Made by a program: the position numbers and the translations under genes. Below are positions 8,681 through 16,175 of a stretch of 64,000 bases of DNA, piece after piece. The stretch's first letter is position 1. Each line of letters begins with the position of its first letter. Source of the stretch: Lysobacterales bacterium (GTDB taxonomy: Bacteria; Pseudomonadota; Gammaproteobacteria; Xanthomonadales; Xanthomonadaceae); the NCBI GenBank assembly GCA_016718605.1, contig JADKCY010000002.1:1552501-1616500 (forward strand), given 5' to 3'. The notes beneath the pieces are model-generated. The model saw only the letters and a program-made list of their open reading frames with translations. It did no database searches and was not told the origin of the DNA.

Positions 8681-9877
8681 TCAATGATATTCCCATTTCC
8701 AAGGCAACCCAGTCTCACCTAGGACAGTTCGTACGAGGTCGGGGTAGAGCCGCTCGGCTCGCACGTCGTTGGACAGCAGAACAAGACAACGCTGCTCCCG
8801 CTCAACACAGACAACCATATTGCCGGTCCAGTCGTTGTGGCCGCCCTTGAACCATATTTCGCCTTGAGGGCCCTGGAAAGTAACCAGCCCTAGGCCGGCC
8901 GCCAATTCGATGGCGGTGTGGGCGGAGTCGGTATCGGGGGCCAGAGTGGGGAATTGATGGGCCGATGTGATCGGCATCTGGGGCCGGACCATCTCGGCCC
9001 GGGCTGTGCGGCTAAGCCCGTCGCCCCGCACGATACCCGCCCAGAGTTTCGCCTGATCCGCGATGTCAGTATCCATGGAGCCCGCCGCGCTTACGCTCGA
9101 CCGTTCGTCATGTGGCTCAGGGCTCCCATCTTCCCGAAACCCGTCCGCCAGATTGGACAGAAAGTCCGGGCGCCACTGCATTGAAGTCCGCGTCATACCG
9201 AAGCGGTCGAAGATCCGCGCCTGCATCTCCCGCCCTACGTCGAGACGCAGCGCCTGCTCTAGCACGAGCTGGGCGATGTAGAAGCCTTCGCCAGAGTAGC
9301 CATAGCGCGTGCCTGGATCATGGTGAAAACGGAGCTTTCCATCGTCCTCCAGCCAGCGGAAGTTGGCGAATCCCGACGTGTGCGTGAGCAGGATCCGCAT
9401 TGTCAGAGCCTTCCAGCGCGGGTCTCCCGACAGGTCGTGGTAGTCGTCATATTCCGGCAGCGGACGAGGCAGGAGATCCGCGATTGAGGTATCTAGGTCC
9501 AGCTTCCCTTCGTCCACCAGCTCCATGACCAAGTACGTGAAGGTGGTCTTCGTCAACGATGCGCCATACATGATCGTCTGAGTGGTGAGTGGTTCGCCCG
9601 CGGCGTTGCGGACACCGTAGGCAGCCACGTGGACCACTTCTCCGTTGTTGATGACGGCGAGCGCCAGCCCTTGGACATGTTCCCGCTTCATCAAGGTGTA
9701 TGCGACGCTGTCAATCATGTGCGAGTCGAGAAGGACGTCGGCCGCGGGGCGCTTTACGCACCCGATGATCACCAGTGTGATGGCGAGAGTAAGAACAAGA
9801 ACCGGTAAGATCGCGAACCGCACGCTTACACGTGAGTTCTCGGCTGGACTAGTGACGACGGTGTGAAGCGGGTCCAT
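8681..9877 (-). CDS. Serine hydrolase of the beta-lactamase / penicillin-binding fold (class C-like)
   Basis: 398 aa lipoprotein-like or membrane-anchored protein: a hydrophobic segment with a Cys (VLVLTLAITLVIIGC) at about residues 28-42, then the serine hydrolase domain. Motifs: SLTK (SxxK nucleophile) near residue 107, followed by LTHTSGF and YGYSGEGFY in the YxN position (YSG, as in esterases and DD-peptidases of this superfamily), and KGGHN in the KTG position. A true AmpC would have YAN and KTG, so antibiotic hydrolysis is not supported. The start codon lies 27 bp inside a minus-strand GTTAGAC core (9904-9910), and a second GTTAGAC follows the gene at 8610-8616, so the gene fits a mobile cassette. 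An internal GTG (VSVRFAIL) could also be the start. Confidence 0.8.
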   Translation of the reverse strand: MDPLHTVVTSPAENSRVSVRFAILPVLVLTLAITLVIIGCVKRPAADVLLDSHMIDSVAYTLMKREHVQGLALAVINNGEVVHVAAYGVRNAAGEPLTTQTIMYGASLTKTTFTYLVMELVDEGKLDLDTSIADLLPRPLPEYDDYHDLSGDPRWKALTMRILLTHTSGFANFRWLEDDGKLRFHHDPGTRYGYSGEGFYIAQLVLEQALRLDVGREMQARIFDRFGMTRTSMQWRPDFLSNLADGFREDGSPEPHDERSSVSAAGSMDTDIADQAKLWAGIVRGDGLSRTARAEMVRPQMPITSAHQFPTLAPDTDSAHTAIELAAGLGLVTFQGPQGEIWFKGGHNDWTGNMVVCVEREQRCLVLLSNDVRAERLYPDLVRTVLGETGLPWKWEYH

Positions 9878-9909
9878 CTGGTAACCCTCGCGACGCGGGC
9901 GCTGTCTAA

Positions 9910-10224
9910 CGAATGAAAGGACCTTCCCTACCCCGCACCAGATGCCAGCGCTCGATAGTTCGGCTAGGTCGCCGTGAGTGATGATGGGAAGGGTTACCTC
10001 ATCACTCGTTCCGGAGGCGATCTGGTGATTGTATGGGTTAGGTGGACGTTGTTGAGATGAAACCCAAGGCAGTGACCGATTTGTTCAATGGGAACAGCGA
10101 TTCCTGACTTCGGATCGGTCGTCCGCGCGCGTCTTTCAGCAGGGTCCGTCGTTTCACACGACCACATGACCGTTTGTCGTCTCGCCAGTCCTTCCCTCTG
10201 GCTGAAGTCGACGCGAAGCATCAA
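9910..10224. repeat. Direct repeat, copy 2 (about 315 bp)
   Basis: Second copy of the sequence at 8201-8514, same orientation. The similarity ends at the same base (...gcgaagcatcaa). Here the repeat forms most of a longer element (9916-10312) with inverted ends. The stretch from attcctgacttcgg to gtccgtcgtttca is identical in both copies. Confidence 0.85.
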
Positions 10225-10312
10225 AACAAAGCGTGAAGCGCCATCAGATAAGACAACCGCAGACTCAAGCTGCGGACGGCAACGCTTTGCTTGACTGTGG
10301 GGAAGGTCCTTG
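9916..10312. mobile_element. 397 bp non-coding element with 16 bp inverted ends (MITE-like or degenerate cassette)
   Basis: The left end is aaaggaccttccctac (9916-9931) and the right end is gtggggaaggtccttg (10297-10312). These are inverted complements at 14 of 16 positions; the right end is the perfect complement of caaggaccttccccac at 8207-8222. The element includes direct-repeat copy 2 and a right arm with hairpins (ccgcag/ctgcgg; caaagcgt/acgctttg). It sits inside an attC site: the attC body is at 10315-10367 and the expected right-hand core GTTAGAC is found beyond the element at 9904-9910. No transposase is present and no clear target duplication is seen. Confidence 0.5.
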
Positions 10313-10314
10313 TA

Positions 10315-10367
10315 GCCTGAGTTAAGCCGCGCCGCGTAGCGGCGTAGGCTTGAACGAATAGTTATCG
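10315..10367 (-). repeat. attC site body (aadA-type), right core displaced
   Basis: Read on the minus strand: CGATAAC (left core), spacer TATTCG, TTCAAGCC, a hairpin of CGCCGC around a short loop with GCGGCG, then GGCTTAACTCAGGC. This closely follows the attC of aadA-type integron cassettes from memory. The left core overlaps the TAA stop of the preceding gene, the usual cassette layout. The right core GTTRRRY should come directly after CTCAGGC; instead TACAAGG follows, which is the end of the inserted element. Confidence 0.75.
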
Positions 10368-11117
10368 GTGCGGTGGCGAATTGTTGAACTCCAGCTGCGA
10401 AAACGCGCGAGATTCCGGGTTGTAGACAGCTCCCCAGAACTGTTCACCGCCATCGCAGACGTATAACGGGCTAAACACCCAAGACGAATCGTCGCTCTCA
10501 AGAACGTCTGGATCAGCGGCGTTTATGTAGACCACCCGCTTGCCATTCTGGACGATGCCGACGTACTGCCGGAAAAAGATTGACGGATCACGTCCTTCCA
10601 GTAATGGGGATAGCTTCGGCAGATCGACTTCGAGCTGCTGGGCAAGCTCCGCGGTAACAGTCCATCCGCCAGAAATACCAGTCGGGCTCGGGCGTGAGCA
10701 CTGGTCGAGGCCCTGAGCAGCGCCTGCACCCAAAATTGCGACACGAGGCGGCAGCCATGATGCTGTGAAGGCGCAGTTGAGCTCTGGTCTTAAGGAGTGC
10801 TCGCCAGCCGTACCCTGTTCGGCTGGCGCAACATACACAAATAGCACTGGGTCACCATGAACCTCCACCCATTTGCTCGTGAGGATGACGCCTCCTGGAA
10901 ACGACTCAATCCTAGAACTGCATCGGACCAGCCCTAAAGCTGGGGACAGATCACGAACCTCTAGGTAGGCGGCCGGATCACAGCTTCCCATCATGCAAGT
11001 CAGCGCCGAGGAAACACGAAATGGTCCCCACGACGCGACGAAGTATGGCGGCTCGGCACCGGACGCTGAGTTGACGGCAATAGTGAAGAGAAATGCGAGG
11101 CGCGGGATAACGTTCAT
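10362..11117 (-). CDS. Exported protein of unknown function, cassette-borne
   Basis: 251 aa with a clear signal peptide (MNVIPRLAFLFTIAVNSASGA, cleavage near residue 21). The mature part contains several Cys (CMMGSCDP, LNCAF, QCSRP, YVCDGG) that could form disulfides, and no domain I recognise. The start codon lies within a few bases of the preceding attC right core, and the stop overlaps the next attC. That tight packing with no leader is typical of integron gene cassettes. There is no obvious ribosome site, so expression would depend on readthrough from upstream. Confidence 0.65.
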   Translation of the reverse strand: MNVIPRLAFLFTIAVNSASGAEPPYFVASWGPFRVSSALTCMMGSCDPAAYLEVRDLSPALGLVRCSSRIESFPGGVILTSKWVEVHGDPVLFVYVAPAEQGTAGEHSLRPELNCAFTASWLPPRVAILGAGAAQGLDQCSRPSPTGISGGWTVTAELAQQLEVDLPKLSPLLEGRDPSIFFRQYVGIVQNGKRVVYINAADPDVLESDDSSWVFSPLYVCDGGEQFWGAVYNPESRAFSQLEFNNSPPHR

Positions 11118-11181
11118 AGCAACAGTTTTCGTCGAAATTCAGCGGTCGCCGAAGGCGGTCAGTTGGAATGCCTTGTTGGGC
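11117..11181 (-). repeat. attC-like site after the YdeI-like gene
   Basis: On the minus strand the site starts GCCCAAC (perfect RYYYAAC), contains a central hairpin with ACCGCC-TTCG-GGCGACC and the arm CTGAATTTC, and ends at GTTGCTA, a degenerate right core that runs into the ATG of the next gene. It begins 15 bp after the stop of the YdeI-like gene. Length is 65 bp. Placement directly after a stop codon supports an attC role. Confidence 0.6.
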
Positions 11182-11195
11182 AGCTACGTTTCAAA

Positions 11196-11816
11196 TTACA
11201 GCTCCAATGCGCCCTTTCCGGCAAGGATCCGATCGCGGAAAGTGACAATACGAGAAATGCGGGTCTCGGGCTTCTTTGCCGAGCTCAGGTTGATGACATA
11301 ACTCCTTTGGCGCCCCGGTGTAAGGCTTTGAAACGCCTCTGCGAGCTCTGGGTCGGAGTCCAATGCCTCTGCCAACTCAAGCGGCAATTCGATTTCGCTT
11401 ACGCCCTTCTGCGGTCTGATGCCGGAATCTGCGTAACTCATTGCCTCTTTCAAGTAGGAACGGATGACTTCTTCCATCTCTACTACTTGCGCATTGTCCG
11501 TGAATCGGATCATGTCCGGGTGCTTGGTATTCGGTCCTTGTCTCTCAAGCACGCCTTCGGAGTCCTTCATCAACGCAGCATTGAAGAAACTTAGTCGGAA
11601 ATTGCTGCGCATGGCACCGATGATCGCAATGTTGCGATCCTTGTGCATGTAGCACGGATGAGCCCACTTGACAGTTTCAACATGGTCCAAGGCGATACAG
11701 AGTTGCCGGAGCGCAAGCAGTCCGCCGGCCCATTTCCGCGTCGAGCAATTGTCTGTGGCGAACCGTTCACAACGCCCGCACCCGAGTGAAAAATAGTCTT
11801 CAATCTCAGTGATCAC
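11196..11816 (-). CDS. YdeI/OmpD-associated-like (DUF1801-type) protein
   Basis: 206 aa. The start is GTG at 11816, chosen because AGGAG lies nine bases upstream. The N-terminal half is DUF1801-like (CIALDHVETVKWAHPCYMHKDRNIAIIGA, then FRLSFFNAALM), and the C-terminal half carries the YdeI signature (LPLELAEALDSDPELAEAFQSLTPGRQRSYVINLSSAKKPETRISR, split here for reading). The molecular activity of the family is not known. Genes of this family are frequent cargo of integron cassettes, which agrees with the attC-like site that follows its stop codon. Confidence 0.8.
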   Translation of the reverse strand: MITEIEDYFSLGCGRCERFATDNCSTRKWAGGLLALRQLCIALDHVETVKWAHPCYMHKDRNIAIIGAMRSNFRLSFFNAALMKDSEGVLERQGPNTKHPDMIRFTDNAQVVEMEEVIRSYLKEAMSYADSGIRPQKGVSEIELPLELAEALDSDPELAEAFQSLTPGRQRSYVINLSSAKKPETRISRIVTFRDRILAGKGALEL

Positions 11817-12491
11817 TTCTGAAGCTCCTGCACGATTGGCTATACGCGAAACCAGGTAGTCGTGCCGCCTAATGGAAATTCGCCTGCACCGTGGATGCAG
11901 CGTAACAGGCGATTTTGCCGTGTAACACGACTTCTCCCTTCATCATGAATACCTCCGTAGCGCAACCGCCTCGGCGGTTCTATTCGAAGTGTGAAGCGAT
12001 GCGTGCGCGGCGTAATTCGTCTGCGCACAGGGCGAGGTTACATCCACTGCACGAATCGTTTCATCTATTTTCATGGCAAGCAGCATCGATTGGATTCGGG
12101 GCTAAGGGAAGTGGCGCTCTTCGACTTCAATTTCGGTTGAGGGTGGTGTTACTGCTTCCACTCAGGGGAAAGCATGCCCACCGCAATAACGACGGAAAGG
12201 TGCCGCAGTTTCCGGGCTGTCGGGGCTCCACGCTTTGGTGGCAGCACAGTTACACGGCACCAGGATGCGCCTGATGGTGTGCCTGTGCCTTCTTCGCGGT
12301 GAGCGTATCGGTATGGGTTTTCAGTCCGCCCGCGCGCACCGCGCGAATGGCCTACCGCTTATTGAAGGCGAGGCGAACACGGCAATACCGCCTGCAACTT
12401 GGCGGTTGTCGAAGTCTGCACATCCGAAGGTGCTCGGTAATCCTGGGCGCAGTCGCTACAATCCGCGCCTCTCTCCCTTGGCGACGCGCCA
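11817..12491. other. Right edge of the accessory island, no large gene supported
   Basis: 675 bp between the YdeI-like gene and arfB. Next to the YdeI gene the minus strand reads ATTAGGC (11867-11873), a near match to a cassette core. A 26-codon frame with a strong ribosome site lies at 11869-11946. The rest (about 11985-12491) has several short open frames on both strands, none with a recognisable translation, and I see no integrase remnant. The arfB promoter should be near 12400-12490. Confidence 0.35.
11869..11946 (-). CDS. Possible 25-residue small protein
   Basis: Very short frame (MMKGEVVLHGKIACYAASTV...) with GGAGG five bases before ATG, a near-ideal ribosome site. A perfect palindrome AACCGCC-TC-GGCGGTT (11964-11979) lies just upstream in what would be the leader. 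The TAG stop falls inside the near-core ATTAGGC. It could be a real small gene, a leader peptide, or the truncated start of a gene cut by recombination. Low confidence because length alone proves nothing. Confidence 0.25.
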   Translation of the reverse strand: MMKGEVVLHGKIACYAASTVQANFH

Positions 12492-12917
12492 ATGCTGCGG
12501 ATCACGCCTTCTATTGCCATCCCCGATACCGAGCTGGTGGAGCGCTTCATCCGTGCGTCCGGGCCGGGTGGGCAAAACGTGAACAAGGTCGCGACGGCGG
12601 TTGAGTTGCGTTTCGATGTTGCGCAGTCGACCACCTTGCCGGAGGCGTTGCGCGAGCGCGTGTTGGCCAAGCGGGATCGTCGGCTGACCGCCGAGGGCGT
12701 GCTGGTCATCACGGCACAGCGTTTTCGCACCCAGGAGCGCAATCGCGAAGATGCGCGTGAGCGGCTGATTACCTTCATTCTTTCGGTGTTGAAGCCGCCC
12801 GCACCGAGGCTCGAGACCCGCCCGACCCGCGCTTCCAAGGAACGTCGTCTCGGCAGTAAGCGCGAGCGCGCCGGTCTCAAGCGGCAACGCGCCTCGCATG
12901 CTTGGCAGAGCGACTGA
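12492..12917 (+). CDS. arfB: Alternative ribosome-rescue factor / peptidyl-tRNA hydrolase ArfB
   Basis: Release-factor-like protein that enters stalled ribosomes and hydrolyses peptidyl-tRNA. The catalytic loop SGPGGQNVNKVAT has GGQ at residues 26-28. The C-terminal tail is strongly basic (SKERRLGSKRERAGLKRQRA), as needed to occupy the empty mRNA channel. 141 aa matches ArfB/YaeJ. The stop TGA overlaps the ATG of the following acyltransferase gene (TGATG), suggesting translational coupling. Confidence 0.93.
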   Translation: MLRITPSIAIPDTELVERFIRASGPGGQNVNKVATAVELRFDVAQSTTLPEALRERVLAKRDRRLTAEGVLVITAQRFRTQERNREDARERLITFILSVLKPPAPRLETRPTRASKERRLGSKRERAGLKRQRASHAWQSD

Positions 12918-13537
12918 TGCCGCACCCTCATGCGCATCGCGTCCGCCGCGACTACCACGTGCCATCCCCACCCAGTCAAGCACCACAGCGTGGTAACGCG
13001 TTTGTGCGCTGGCTGGGCCGCAGCATCTTGCGCTTGGGTGGCTGGCGAATCGTCGGTGAGTTTCCCAATGTGCCGAAGCTGGTAGTCATCGTTGCACCGC
13101 ATTCCTCCGCATGGGATGGAATCTGGGGCTTGCCTGCCATGCTCGCCATGGGTGTGGACCTCGCGATCATGGGCAAGCGCGAATTGTTCTTCTGGCCGCT
13201 CGGCGCACTATTGCGCTGGCTCGGCGCCTTCCCCGTCAATCGCCGCAACAGCGCGGGTCTGATGGAACAAGTGACGACGCAATTTGCCAATCATCCGCGC
13301 TTCTGGCTGGCCTTGGCGCCAGAGGGCACGCGGCGCCGCGTGGAGCACTGGAAGACCGGTTTCTGGCGCATCGCCCGTGCAACCGATGTCCCGGTGTTTT
13401 GTGCCTACTTTCACTATCCAGATAAAGTCATCGGCTTGGGACAACTATTCCATCCCAGCGACGACCTTGATGCGGACATGCGTTCGCTACGCGAGTATTA
13501 CGCGCCCTTCGTCGGCAAGCACCGCGGAACGGTGTAG
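12917..13537 (+). CDS. Lysophospholipid / glycerol acyltransferase family protein
   Basis: 206 aa member of the PlsC-like acyltransferase superfamily, with the HX4D-type motif HSSAWDG and the substrate-phosphate motif PEGTRRR. Hydrophobic segments (GVDLAIMGKRELFFWPLGALLRWLG) suggest peripheral membrane binding. The ATG at 12917 overlaps the arfB stop; a TTG at 12902 is possible. The acyl acceptor cannot be read from sequence. This short type, close to 1-acyl-glycerol-3-phosphate acyltransferases, is common in Xanthomonadales. Confidence 0.82.
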   Translation: MPHPHAHRVRRDYHVPSPPSQAPQRGNAFVRWLGRSILRLGGWRIVGEFPNVPKLVVIVAPHSSAWDGIWGLPAMLAMGVDLAIMGKRELFFWPLGALLRWLGAFPVNRRNSAGLMEQVTTQFANHPRFWLALAPEGTRRRVEHWKTGFWRIARATDVPVFCAYFHYPDKVIGLGQLFHPSDDLDADMRSLREYYAPFVGKHRGTV

Positions 13538-13602
13538 CGCCGGGTGATGCTGACCCAGCGCGAACGTCACATTGGCGGCTCGCGTGGGGTTTGCTGCAGG
13601 GC

Positions 13603-14868
13603 TCACGGCTCGGGCGAGGAATCCACCGACAACATCGGCACACCCATCGAGCTGCGCGATTCCAGCACCGGCTGCGGCGCCGTCGCGGCCACTCTGGGGC
13701 GATTGGGCAAGGGCGTGGCCGCCTCGCCGCGCTGCACCCGCAGCGCGTTCTGCAAGGCTCGGCGTGCGCGGGGTTCCTCGCCTTGCGCAGCCAAGGTCGC
13801 CGCCAGTTCTTCCCAGGCATCCGCACGGGCGTCGAATTGCAGGGCGGACTGCAGATAGGCCTCGGCCTTGCCCCACAAACCATCTTCGCGACACAGACGA
13901 CCCAAGGTGACATGCAATGCGGGGCTGTCCGCGTGCTGGGCCAGCCAGCCTTCCGCACGCTTTAGGCGTGCTGTGTGCGGCAAGCTGCCTGCAAGCCCAT
14001 AAATCGCGACCAGTGCCTCGGTCCATTGTCGACTGAGATTGGCTTCGATTGCCTCGTCGGCCAGTTCGGCTTGTCCCAGTCGCTGCGCGGTTCGGGCGTA
14101 AGCGAGTACCACCTCGGGCCGTTGCCGCAGGCTCTTGGGCAGATTGGCGAGTTCCGTGCGCAGATTTTCCCGCGAGTCGACCACCGCCAGCAACGCAGAA
14201 GCCACCTTGGCCTCCAGTTCGACGATGACGACTTCCGGCAGACTCTTGCTGCGGCGCAGCTCCGGTACCAGACCCTGCGCTTCGCGGGCACGGCCAAGGT
14301 CTAGCAGCGCTTCGATCTTTAGACGCATTGCGGCGGGAAGCAGTGGCAGCGGCAAGCCGTCCACGGCACTGAGGGTCGCCTGTGCATCGCCGGCTGCCAG
14401 CCAGCGTCGACCACGCAGCAGGGTAGCCTCGGTCGGATCGTGCGCATCCAGTTCGGTCAATAACGCTTCCGCACCCGCCTGATCGTCGCAGGCATCCGCC
14501 GCCACCACCGCCGTCACCAAGGCGGCGGTTTGCACGTATTCGTTGCTGGCTGCCTTGCGGAGAAGCCGTTGCGCCCGCGCATGCTGGCCGTGATGCGCAG
14601 CCAGCACGCCCTCGGCAAGACGGCGACGCGCCACGCGGCGACTACGGCGACTCAGTGCGCGGAACGGAAACAACAAGGCGCCGATCAGCAATTTTAGGGC
14701 AAGCCAGGCGCCGACGATCAGGCCCACACCAATGACCAGACTGGATTCGATGCTGTAGCCGCGCCAGATGATCTGCACGTAACCGGGATCGCGCGACAAC
14801 TCTCGCCAGGCCAGCGCGATCAGCAGGATCAGTAACAGACTGAGCACCAGCCATCGCCAAGATTTCAT
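13603..14868 (-). CDS. hemY: Heme-biosynthesis-associated TPR membrane protein HemY
   Basis: 421 aa, anchored by two N-terminal hydrophobic segments (WLVLSLLLILLIALAW and LVIGVGLIVGAWLALKLLIGALLF), followed by TPR-like helices to the C-terminus. The family sits in the hem operon of gammaproteobacteria; it is not the protoporphyrinogen oxidase that shares the name in Gram-positives. The start at 14868 (MKSWRW) overlaps the hemX stop by four bases (ATGA). The longer open frame to 15117 is an artefact. Confidence 0.88.
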   Translation of the reverse strand: MKSWRWLVLSLLLILLIALAWRELSRDPGYVQIIWRGYSIESSLVIGVGLIVGAWLALKLLIGALLFPFRALSRRSRRVARRRLAEGVLAAHHGQHARAQRLLRKAASNEYVQTAALVTAVVAADACDDQAGAEALLTELDAHDPTEATLLRGRRWLAAGDAQATLSAVDGLPLPLLPAAMRLKIEALLDLGRAREAQGLVPELRRSKSLPEVVIVELEAKVASALLAVVDSRENLRTELANLPKSLRQRPEVVLAYARTAQRLGQAELADEAIEANLSRQWTEALVAIYGLAGSLPHTARLKRAEGWLAQHADSPALHVTLGRLCREDGLWGKAEAYLQSALQFDARADAWEELAATLAAQGEEPRARRALQNALRVQRGEAATPLPNRPRVAATAPQPVLESRSSMGVPMLSVDSSPEP

Positions 14869-16085
14869 TCGCCCTCCCCGACAGGCGCATCGGCTTCGAC
14901 GGACAGTTCCAGCGACGCTTCCGAAGGCTCGCTGGCTGGACTGGCGGCAGCATCCCCGGCTGCTGCTGGGTCGGCTGGCGTTGGGTCGGCAGGCAGGGCA
15001 CCGCTGGTTTCCGCGGCGGGCGGGGTCGGCACCAGCAAGGTGGTTTGCAACACCCGACGCGCCCCACGCAGTGCGCGCAGTTCGGTGAGGCTTGCACCCA
15101 GACTTGGCAGTGCCCACGCCAGTCCCTGCTGTGACAAGGCATCGAGCTCCGCGATGACGCTCTGAACGCCTGCATCGGTCGGGTCAAACAGCGCGTCCGC
15201 CAAAGCAGCAGCGGCAGTCAGGGCATCGCGAAACGTCGGCTCATCGCGGCGTTCCGCGGCCGTGATGGCGCGCTCAATCTGTTGCGTGAGCAACAATCTC
15301 GCCGCGGGTTGCGCGTCACGCGGCACACGCAAGCTGGCCGCATCCAGACGGCGCACCGTCAACACTCTCGACAGGGTTTGCCCAAGCCAACTGTCGCCGC
15401 CCAGCACCGCCGCATCGCTGCCACCCCGATCGCGCAATGGCAAGGGTTCGAGTTGCGCAAGCATCTGCTGCAATCGATGTCGTATGTCGCTGACGGGATC
15501 AACCGCGACGCTTTCGAGCAATGCGCGCTCGCTGGTCAAGGGTTCACGCAAACTGGCGTAGAGCGGGTCATCCACACTATCGAGCGCTTGAGCTGCCAGC
15601 GAATACGCGAGCTTGGCGCCATCCAGATCCTGCGCCAGACGCAAGCGTTGGCCGCCCGCGAGCAGCAGACTTTCCACTTCATTGAGGCGCAGCATCAAAT
15701 CGCCGCGCATGCGCTCGTCCGACAACCGTGCAACCGCGTCCTCAATACTGGCAGCGCGCTCGGTCGAGGCCAGCAACTCGTCGCGCATCACGCGATGGGT
15801 TTGAGTGAGGTTCTTGACACGGTCCTCTTGCACCCGCGCGTCATTGCGCAGCAAATCCAATTGCCGATCCATCGCTTCAATGCGTGCTGTCAGCGCCTCG
15901 GCCTCGGATCGCCATTCACTGCGACTCTGCTCGAGTTCGCGCAAGCTCGATTGCTGTTGCCAAACCCACGCCGCCATCACGACCAGCAGGCCAATGACGA
16001 CGGCACCCCAAAGCCAGGCGCGCGAACGCGCCGCAGCGGCGGTCGGGGCTTCGGAAACGGGCGGAGTTGGGGCGGTTTCGGTCAC
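14865..16085 (-). CDS. hemX: HemX-like membrane protein (putative uroporphyrinogen-III C-methyltransferase family)
   Basis: 406 aa, starting with GTG at 16085 (VTETAPTPPVS). One transmembrane segment (AWLWGAVVIGLLVVMAAWVW, about residues 24-43) is followed by a coiled coil (SSLRELEQSRSEWRSEAEAL) and a helical periplasmic domain with the conserved LRLNEVESLLLAGGQRLRLAQD block. The C-terminus is Pro/Ala/Glu-rich. Despite its database name, this family lacks the SAM-methyltransferase fold and its role is uncertain. It lies between hemD and hemY in one operon. Confidence 0.88.
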   Translation of the reverse strand: MTETAPTPPVSEAPTAAAARSRAWLWGAVVIGLLVVMAAWVWQQQSSLRELEQSRSEWRSEAEALTARIEAMDRQLDLLRNDARVQEDRVKNLTQTHRVMRDELLASTERAASIEDAVARLSDERMRGDLMLRLNEVESLLLAGGQRLRLAQDLDGAKLAYSLAAQALDSVDDPLYASLREPLTSERALLESVAVDPVSDIRHRLQQMLAQLEPLPLRDRGGSDAAVLGGDSWLGQTLSRVLTVRRLDAASLRVPRDAQPAARLLLTQQIERAITAAERRDEPTFRDALTAAAALADALFDPTDAGVQSVIAELDALSQQGLAWALPSLGASLTELRALRGARRVLQTTLLVPTPPAAETSGALPADPTPADPAAAGDAAASPASEPSEASLELSVEADAPVGEGE

Positions 16086-16175
16086 GGGAAGATTCTTGCA
16101 GATTGAGTGAAGTGAATGCGACTGCAGTCCGAGCGCCTGCGAAAGCGCGTCGTAGGCGTCGACGATCTGCCAAGT

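Noticed and set aside
8681..9877. Antibiotic-resistance beta-lactamase
   Set aside because: The SxxK motif is present, but the YxN and KTG positions read YSG and KGG, which fit esterases or peptidases of the superfamily. Resistance cannot be claimed.
12359..13102. 247-codon minus-strand frame opposite arfB
   Set aside because: Mirror of arfB and the acyltransferase; Arg/Ser-rich and without motif.
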